This document shows, one piece after another, positions 40,201 to 45,260 of a DNA stretch of 45,260 nt; position 1 is the first letter of the stretch; the number at the start of each line of letters is the position of its first letter. A program made the position numbers and the translations under genes. The stretch is from Gemmatimonadaceae bacterium (GTDB lineage: Bacteria; Gemmatimonadota; Gemmatimonadetes; Gemmatimonadales; Gemmatimonadaceae). Below the pieces are notes generated by a model. That model saw nothing but the letters and a program-made list of their open reading frames with translations. It was not told the DNA's origin and made no database searches. The stretch spans positions 1 through 45,260 of the forward strand of contig JAICOJ010000019.1 of the NCBI GenBank assembly GCA_025930755.1, written 5' to 3'.

Positions 40201-42789
40201 ATGGCCGAGAAGAAGACAAAGGCGCCCAAGGCAGCGAAGGGGTCCAAGGGATCGAAGGTCGCGAGGACGGCGCGGAAGGGCACCAAAGCGATCGTCCCCG
40301 CGCCGGCGAAGATCGTGTCCCGGCGCTCCACCCGAAAAACCGCCGTCGGCAAGGCACCCCCAGTCGACGACACGCCGTCGGTGATGGGCTCCGGTGCGTC
40401 GCTCGTCATCGTCGAGTCGCCCGCCAAGGCCAAGACCATCGGCAAATACCTCGGCCGCGCCTATCGAGTGAAGGCGACGGTCGGGCACGTGCGCGACCTC
40501 CCGCAGAAGAAGCTGGGCATCGACATCGCGTCCGGCTTCGTCCCGGAGTACGTCACGATCGCGGGCAAGGAGAAGACGCTCGCCGATCTCAAGACCGCCG
40601 CGAAGGATGCCCGCGAGATCTTCCTGGCGACCGACCCCGACCGCGAAGGAGAGGCGATCGCGTGGCACGTCGCCGATCAGATCCGCCGTCGTGGCGGCGC
40701 GCCGATTCGCCGGGTGCTCTTCCACGAGATCACGAAAGACGCGGTGCAGACCGCGATCGACAACGCTGGCGTGATCGACGAGAAGAAAGTCGAGGCGCAG
40801 CAGGCGCGACGAGTGCTCGACCGCCTCGTGGGCTACAAGGCCTCGCCCCTGCTGTGGAAGACGGTGAAAACCGGCCTGTCGGCGGGCCGCGTGCAGACGG
40901 TCGCGCTCCGGCTCATCGTCGAGCGCGAGCGCGAGATCCGCGCGTTCACGGCCGTCGAATACTGGAGCATCGAGGCCCAGCTCGAGAAGGAGGGCCAGCA
41001 GTTCACCGCGCGGCTCCACCACATCGATGGCAAGAAGCCGGAGATCCCCAACGAGCAGACGGCGAAGGGAATCGTCGACGCCGTGACCGCGATCGCGAAG
41101 CGCGAGATGGGCAAGCTCGGAGCTGGCAGTTCGGAGCTCGCAGTTCGCAGTTCGCAGCTCGCAGCTCGCAGTTCGCAGTTCGCAGTTGGTGTCTTCCCGG
41201 TCTCCGACGTCAAGCGCCGCGAGCGGCGGAAGAACCCCGCCGCGCCGTTCACGACGAGCACGCTCCAGCAGGAAGCGGCCAAGAAGCTGGGCTTCGGCTC
41301 CAAGCGCACCATGCGCGTCGCGCAGGACCTCTACGAGGGCATCGAGCTGGGTGACGAGACCGTTGGTCTCATTACGTACATGCGCACCGACTCCACGCGC
41401 GTGTCGCCGACGGCTGCCGGTCAGGCGCGTGATCACCTGCGCGTGTTATTCGGAAAGGAGTTCCTCGCCGACTCGCCGCGCCTGTACGGCAACGCGAAGC
41501 AGGCAAACACGCAGGACGCGCACGAGGCGGTCCGCCCAACCGATCCGACGCGTCACCCCGAGCACATCCGCCGCTACCTCGACGCCGATCAGTTCAAGCT
41601 CTACCAGCTGATCTGGCAACGCTTCATGGCGTCGCAGATGGCGCCGGCGGTCTTCGATACGACGACGGTGGAGTATCATCTGGAGTCCGACGGCTCGCAG
41701 GGTACAGCACGCAGTACGCAGCACGCAGCACGCAGCTTTCACTTCAGATCGACCGGTTCCGTCATCAAGTTCCAGGGCTACCTCGCCCTCTACCGCGAAG
41801 CGCACGAGGAAGGGGAGGGTCGCGCGCTCGAGGACGAGCAGCCGCTGCCGGTCCTCGAGACGGGCGAGCGCATTCCGGTGCGCGAGATCGTACCGAACCA
41901 GCATTTCACCGAGCCGCCCCCTCGCTTCAGCGAGGCGAGCCTGGTGAAGGAGCTCGAGCGCCTCGGGATCGGGCGCCCGTCGACGTACGCATCGATCATT
42001 TCGACGCTCACCGAGAAGCAGTACGCGCGCCTCGAGCAGCGTCGCTTCTTCCCGAGTGACCTGGGCGAGAAGGTCGAGCGAGTGATGGTCAAGCAGTTCC
42101 CCGACATCTTCAACGTGAAGTTCACGTCGGAGATGGAAGAGGAGCTCGACAAGGTGGAGGACGGCAGCCTCGGCTGGCAGCGCGTGCTCGAGGAGTTCTG
42201 GAAGCCGTTCGAGTCCGCGCTCAAGACCGCCGATCCGCAGAAGATGATCGCCGATGCGCACGACCTGGGCGATCTCGTCAACGAGCGCTGTCCGGAGGAC
42301 GGCGGCCGCCTCATTGCGCGCAGCGGCCGCTTCGGGCCGTTCATCGCTTGCGAGAACTACCCGGCGTGCAAGCACACGCGTCGTCTCGCCGGCGACAAGA
42401 AGCCTGACGAGCCGACGAACGAGGTGTGTCGTGAGTGCGGCGCGCCGATGCTCATCAAGCATGGCCGGTACGGGCGCTTCATGGCCTGCAGCCGCTATCC
42501 CGAGTGCAAGCACACGCGTCCGATCCCCCTCGGCGTCAAATGTCCGAAGGATGGCGGCGATCTCACCGAGCGCCGCTCACGCCGCGGCAAGATCTTCTTC
42601 GGATGCGCGAACTACCCGAACTGCGACTTCGTCTCCTGGAATCGCCCGGTCGCCGAGCGATGCCCCGACTGCGGCTTCGAGGGTGCGGAAGCGAAGAGCA
42701 CGAAGGCCCGCGGCGAATTCCGCAAATGTCTCAAGTGCGGCAACGAGTGGGACGTGGTCGCGCGCGAGGAGGAAGCGGTGGCGGTCTAG
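40201..42789 (+). CDS. topA: DNA topoisomerase I TopA with two repeat-derived insertions
   Basis: 862 residues from the ATG at 40201. A lysine-rich N-terminal extension (about 1-65) precedes the Toprim domain (LVIVESPAKAKTIGKYLG; acidic ATDPDREGEAIAWH). The active-site tyrosine is Tyr393 in GLITYMRTDSTR. Four zinc-ribbon modules close the protein (CPEDGG, CRECG, CPKDGG, CPDCG). The enzyme relaxes negative supercoils by single-strand passage. Two stretches, about 309-330 and 499-512, are encoded by heptamer arrays (SELAVRSSQLAARSSQFAV; ARSTQHAARS) and lie where other TopA proteins have short loops, just before the KNPAAPFTTSTLQQ segment and before GSVIKFQGYLALY. The frame stays open across both, so the gene appears functional. 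Confidence 0.93.
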   Translation: MAEKKTKAPKAAKGSKGSKVARTARKGTKAIVPAPAKIVSRRSTRKTAVGKAPPVDDTPSVMGSGASLVIVESPAKAKTIGKYLGRAYRVKATVGHVRDLPQKKLGIDIASGFVPEYVTIAGKEKTLADLKTAAKDAREIFLATDPDREGEAIAWHVADQIRRRGGAPIRRVLFHEITKDAVQTAIDNAGVIDEKKVEAQQARRVLDRLVGYKASPLLWKTVKTGLSAGRVQTVALRLIVEREREIRAFTAVEYWSIEAQLEKEGQQFTARLHHIDGKKPEIPNEQTAKGIVDAVTAIAKREMGKLGAGSSELAVRSSQLAARSSQFAVGVFPVSDVKRRERRKNPAAPFTTSTLQQEAAKKLGFGSKRTMRVAQDLYEGIELGDETVGLITYMRTDSTRVSPTAAGQARDHLRVLFGKEFLADSPRLYGNAKQANTQDAHEAVRPTDPTRHPEHIRRYLDADQFKLYQLIWQRFMASQMAPAVFDTTTVEYHLESDGSQGTARSTQHAARSFHFRSTGSVIKFQGYLALYREAHEEGEGRALEDEQPLPVLETGERIPVREIVPNQHFTEPPPRFSEASLVKELERLGIGRPSTYASIISTLTEKQYARLEQRRFFPSDLGEKVERVMVKQFPDIFNVKFTSEMEEELDKVEDGSLGWQRVLEEFWKPFESALKTADPQKMIADAHDLGDLVNERCPEDGGRLIARSGRFGPFIACENYPACKHTRRLAGDKKPDEPTNEVCRECGAPMLIKHGRYGRFMACSRYPECKHTRPIPLGVKCPKDGGDLTERRSRRGKIFFGCANYPNCDFVSWNRPVAERCPDCGFEGAEAKSTKARGEFRKCLKCGNEWDVVAREEEAVAV
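41126..41188 (+). repeat. In-frame heptamer array in topA, GCAGTTC type
   Basis: Nine units in a row (GCAGTTC, GGAGCTC, GCAGTTC twice, GCAGCTC twice, GCAGTTC twice, GCAGTTG), 63 bases or 21 codons. Two more degenerate units may lie just upstream (41112-41125). Same family as the arrays at 3065 and 24254. Confidence 0.93.
41695..41736 (+). repeat. Second in-frame heptamer array in topA
   Basis: Six units (TCGCAGG, GTACAGC, ACGCAGT, then ACGCAGC three times), 42 bases or 14 codons. The boundaries are fuzzy, but the unit total keeps the reading frame. Confidence 0.85.
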
Positions 42790-42791
42790 TC

Positions 42792-42887
42792 CGAACGAGG
42801 AACGAGGCACGAGGAAGTGGGTGGCGAGTCTCTCTCTCGCCACCCATTTTGTTTGAATGGTGCTTCCTCGTTCCTCGCTCCTCGTTC
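42792..42887. repeat. Heptamer inverted repeat spanning the topA-trmFO gap, GAACGAG type
   Basis: The left arm 42792-42817 starts two bases after the topA stop. The right arm 42863-42887 lies inside the trmFO reading frame. The arms pair with two mismatches. A separate 10-bp hairpin sits between them. Confidence 0.9.
42819..42853 (+). terminator. Intrinsic terminator after topA
   Basis: GGGTGGCGAG (42819-42828) and CTCGCCACCC (42836-42845) pair perfectly around TCTCTCT and are followed by ATTTTGTTT, the only hairpin in the window with a T-rich tail. It would end or attenuate transcription between topA and trmFO, nested inside the heptamer arms. Confidence 0.7.
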
Positions 42888-44206
42888 ACGTGGTCGGCGG
42901 CGGCCTCGCCGGCTCCGAAGCCGCCTACCAGCTCGCCGAGCGCGGAGTCTCCGTCGTCCTGCACGAAATGCGGCCCGTGCGCGAGACGCCGGCGCACAAG
43001 ACGGACCGGCTGGCCGAGCTGGTGTGCTCCAACACCTTCAAGAGCACCGAGGTCAGCAACGCGCACGGGCTTCTCAAGGCCGAGATGCGCGCGATGGGGT
43101 CGATGATCCTGCAGGCGGCCGACGACGCGCGCGTTCCCGGCGGGAGCGCGCTCGCGGTCGACCGTGATCTCTTCTCCGCCGCGGTGCACGAGCGCGTGAC
43201 GTCGCATCCGCGCATTCAGGTCGTTCGCGAGGAGGTGACGACGCTCCCGTCGCCCGGCATCATCGCCACCGGCCCGCTCACGTCCGATGCGCTCGCCGCT
43301 GCGATTCGTGAACGGCTCGGTGTCGAGTCGCTCGCCTTCTACGACGCGATCGCTCCCATCGTGTCCGCCGATTCCATCGATGGGTCGATCGTGTGGCGGG
43401 CGTCGCGCTACGATCGCGAGACCATGGCCGGCACCGAGGAGGGCGCATACATCAATTGTCCGATGAATCGCGAGGAATACGCTGCGTTCATCGACGCGTT
43501 GACGACGGCCGATCAGCACCATGGCCACGAGTTCGACACGGTGCCCTACTTCGAGGGCTGCATGCCCATCGAGGAGATGGCGCGCCGCGGTCGCGACACG
43601 CTGCGTTTTGGGCCGATGAAGCCGGTGGGGCTGCGCGACCCGCGCACCGGTCACATTCCGTACGCCGTCGTGCAGCTGCGCATGGAGGACAGGGCGGGGC
43701 AGATGTGGAACCTCGTCGGATGCCAGACGCGCATGCGGATCCCCGAGCAGCAGCGCGTCTTTCGCCTCATTCCTGGTCTCGCCGACGCGGAGTTCCTGCG
43801 CTACGGCTCGATCCATCGGAACTCGTACGTCAACTCGCCGGCATCGCTCACGCCGCACCTCTCGTTGCGCGACGACCCGCAGATGATGTTCGCGGGGCAG
43901 CTCACGGGGGTGGAGGGATACACGGAGAGCAGTGCGACCGGCCTCCTGGCGGGCATCAACCTCGCCCGTATGCTCAACGGGGAGGAGCCGGCCATGCCTC
44001 CGACGACGACGATGCTTGGCGCGCTCTACCGCTATCTCCGCGAAGCGGACCCGCGCCATTTCCAGCCCATGAACGCGAACTTCGGTCTCGTGGACGAGCT
44101 GCCCGAGCCGGTTCGCGACAAGCGACTGAAGCGGGAGATGCTGGCGGGCCGCGCGCTCGCGGAGCTCGGGGCGTGGCTCGATCAGATGGCGGTAGCGCAC
44201 CGATGA
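42857..44206 (+). CDS. trmFO: tRNA uracil-54 C5-methyltransferase, folate- and FAD-dependent, TrmFO
   Basis: 449 residues. The dinucleotide-binding start is VVGGGLAGSEAAYQLAERG; other TrmFO landmarks are HEMRPVRETPAHKTDRLAEL, VCSNTFKSTEVSNAHGLLK, INCPMNREEYAAFIDAL and the C-terminal ANFGLVDELPEPVRDKRLKR. It makes ribothymidine at position 54 of tRNAs using methylene-tetrahydrofolate and FADH2. The first 11 or so residues (MVLPRSSLLVH) are encoded by the right arm of a heptamer repeat, and the first beta strand needed for the FAD fold is partly repeat-derived. Later starts (for example the GTG at 42890) would remove that strand. The gene order topA-trmFO-xerC is conserved in many bacteria. Confidence 0.93.
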   Translation: MVLPRSSLLVHVVGGGLAGSEAAYQLAERGVSVVLHEMRPVRETPAHKTDRLAELVCSNTFKSTEVSNAHGLLKAEMRAMGSMILQAADDARVPGGSALAVDRDLFSAAVHERVTSHPRIQVVREEVTTLPSPGIIATGPLTSDALAAAIRERLGVESLAFYDAIAPIVSADSIDGSIVWRASRYDRETMAGTEEGAYINCPMNREEYAAFIDALTTADQHHGHEFDTVPYFEGCMPIEEMARRGRDTLRFGPMKPVGLRDPRTGHIPYAVVQLRMEDRAGQMWNLVGCQTRMRIPEQQRVFRLIPGLADAEFLRYGSIHRNSYVNSPASLTPHLSLRDDPQMMFAGQLTGVEGYTESSATGLLAGINLARMLNGEEPAMPPTTTMLGALYRYLREADPRHFQPMNANFGLVDELPEPVRDKRLKREMLAGRALAELGAWLDQMAVAHR

Positions 44207-45129
44207 CCGCGGCCGGGGGCCCGCTCGACGACTTCCTGGACCATCTCGCGAAAGAGCGCGACGTCTCCCCCAACACCATCACGGCGTACTCGCGCGACTT
44301 GAGCGCGTTCGTCGCCTTTCTCTCCACCTACTACGGGACGAGCGACTGGACCTGGGGTGGGGTGGACCGCCTGGCGATCCGCGGATTCATGGCGCACCTG
44401 ACGAGAGCCCGGCTCGGCAAGCGATCGATCGCGCGCGCGCTGTCGGCGGTCCGATCGTTCTATCGCTTCCTGCATCGCACCGAGGCGGTGGAAGCCAATC
44501 CGGCGCGTGGCGTGGGATCGCCGAAGGTGGAGAAGCACCTGCCCGGCTACCTCGACCGGGCGCAGATCGGCTTGCTGTTTCAGATGGCCGAGACGCGGGC
44601 GTGGGAGGGGCGGTTCTCCGATGTGCGCAACCTCGCGATGCTCGAGCTGTTCTATTCGACTGGCCTGCGCCTCTCGGAGCTGCGCGGCATCAACCGGATC
44701 GATCTCGATCTCGTATCGCAGCAGGTGAAGGTGCGCGGAAAGGGGCGAAAGGAGCGGATCGTTCCGGTCGGCGATCACGCGCAGCTGGCGCTGAGAAACT
44801 ACGAGGCGAAGCGCGACGAGCTCCTGCGGCAGCTCGGCGCGCGCGGCGATCGCACCGCCTACTTCCTGAGCCGAACGGGCAAACGAATCTCGGTCCGCGC
44901 GATCCAGAATGCCGTCACGACGTTCCTCGACCAGCTGGACGAGGACGCCGGCCTTTCCGTGCACTCCCTGCGTCACACCTTCGCGACCCACCTGCTCGAT
45001 GCCGGCGCCGACCTCCGCGCCGTCCAGGAGCTGCTCGGCCACGCTTCGGTCTCGACGACGCAGGTCTACACGCACGTGAGCGTCGAGCGGTTGAAGGAGG
45101 TGTACCGGAAAGCGCATCCGAGAGCGTGA
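44203..45129 (+). CDS. xerC: Tyrosine recombinase XerC
   Basis: 308 residues from the ATG at 44203, overlapping trmFO by ATGA. An N-terminal SAM-like core-binding domain (1-about 100) is followed by the catalytic domain with the full set: Arg156 in TGLRLSEL, Lys180 in VRGKGRKER, His254 and Arg257 in HSLRHTFATH, His280 in LLGHAS and nucleophile Tyr289 in VYTHVS. XerC with XerD resolves chromosome dimers at dif. Neighbourhood with topA and trmFO, as in the topA-trmFO-xerC-hslVU order, favours the housekeeping enzyme rather than a phage integrase. Confidence 0.92.
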   Translation: MTAAGGPLDDFLDHLAKERDVSPNTITAYSRDLSAFVAFLSTYYGTSDWTWGGVDRLAIRGFMAHLTRARLGKRSIARALSAVRSFYRFLHRTEAVEANPARGVGSPKVEKHLPGYLDRAQIGLLFQMAETRAWEGRFSDVRNLAMLELFYSTGLRLSELRGINRIDLDLVSQQVKVRGKGRKERIVPVGDHAQLALRNYEAKRDELLRQLGARGDRTAYFLSRTGKRISVRAIQNAVTTFLDQLDEDAGLSVHSLRHTFATHLLDAGADLRAVQELLGHASVSTTQVYTHVSVERLKEVYRKAHPRA

Positions 45130-45130
45130 T

Positions 45131-45160
45131 AGGGATCAGGAGTCAGGAGTCAGGGATCAC
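45131..45160. repeat. Heptamer array, GGGATCAG/GAGTCAG type
   Basis: CAG recurs at 45137, 45144 and 45151 and CAC at 45158, exactly seven bases apart, beginning just after the xerC stop. It is the same family as the repeat at 367-475. The G-rich DNA to about 45190 and the C-rich DNA to 45227 that follow are loosely complementary. Confidence 0.8.
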
Positions 45161-45222
45161 GGGGGGTGAAGGTATAGGGTTGAGGGGGGAACCCCGGCAC
45201 ACCGAAAACCCCCAACCCCACA

Positions 45223-45250
45223 CCCCCAGAAACCAGACAACAGACTACAG
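45223..45250. repeat. Heptamer array, AAACCAG/ACAACAG type
   Basis: Four units CCCCCAG, AAACCAG, ACAACAG and ACTACAG, with CAG at 45227, 45234, 45241 and 45248. It may continue past the window edge. Confidence 0.65.
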
Positions 45251-45260
45251 ATGCCATAAA

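Noticed and set aside
44203-45129. Phage or integron integrase
   Set aside because: Size, full catalytic set and the topA-trmFO-xerC order fit housekeeping XerC. No attachment site or phage genes are nearby.

Overview
The window is a GC-rich, densely packed bacterial chromosome segment: many 1 to 4 base ATGA/GTGA overlaps, few gaps, no tRNA or rRNA gene, no CRISPR and no transposase that I can see. Gene content and style (type IV pilus locus next to aroC/aroK, then smg-like/topA/trmFO/xerC, NtrC-type regulators, a CopA/CopZ/CopCD copper set) fit a Gram-negative such as a member of the Gemmatimonadota. That placement is inference, not proof.

Layout. 1-410: tail of a PLP-dependent decarboxylase. 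543-2975: histidine kinase and OmpR-type regulator. 3186-7141: sulfur operon (tandem rhodanese, two half-size YeeE/YedE transporters, Tat-exported rhodanese-fold protein lacking its cysteine, MoCo-sulfurase-like class V aminotransferase). 7305-12065: copper genes (CopZ-like chaperone, CopA ATPase, and on the minus strand a CopC-CopD fusion followed by a methyltransferase). 12178-18483: mixed housekeeping and small genes (CPBP protease, esterase, a short MutY coupled to a nucleoside deaminase, ArfB coupled to a CBS transporter-like protein). 18661-24255: PilS/PilR-like pair, then a second NtrB/NtrC-like pair. 24552-30048: seven minor prepilin genes, in which a PilV-PilW-PilX-like block occurs twice. 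30420-37987: pilMNOPQ and a large lipoprotein. 38080-45129: aroC, aroK, a Smg/DUF494-like remnant, topA, trmFO, xerC.

How they fit together. PilS/PilR-type proteins usually act through sigma-54. The only good sigma-54 promoter I found (24507-24522) lies just before the first minor prepilin gene, and a perfect 9-bp inverted repeat sits about 100 bases upstream of its predicted start point, the usual place for an enhancer. The prepilins would prime pilus assembly, PilMNOP would form the inner-membrane alignment complex and PilQ the outer-membrane pore. The pilus motors, platform, prepilin peptidase and major pilin are not in this window.

The most unusual feature is a family of heptanucleotide tandem arrays, often arranged as long inverted repeats, that fill many of the short intergenic gaps. 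Several sequence versions occur: TTCGCAG-like, GAACGAG-like, GGGTCAG-like, AATTCAG-like and AAACCAG-like. Two arrays lie in frame inside topA, one supplies the N-terminus of trmFO, one supplies the last codons of the decarboxylase, and one forms a 26-bp hairpin directly before aroC.
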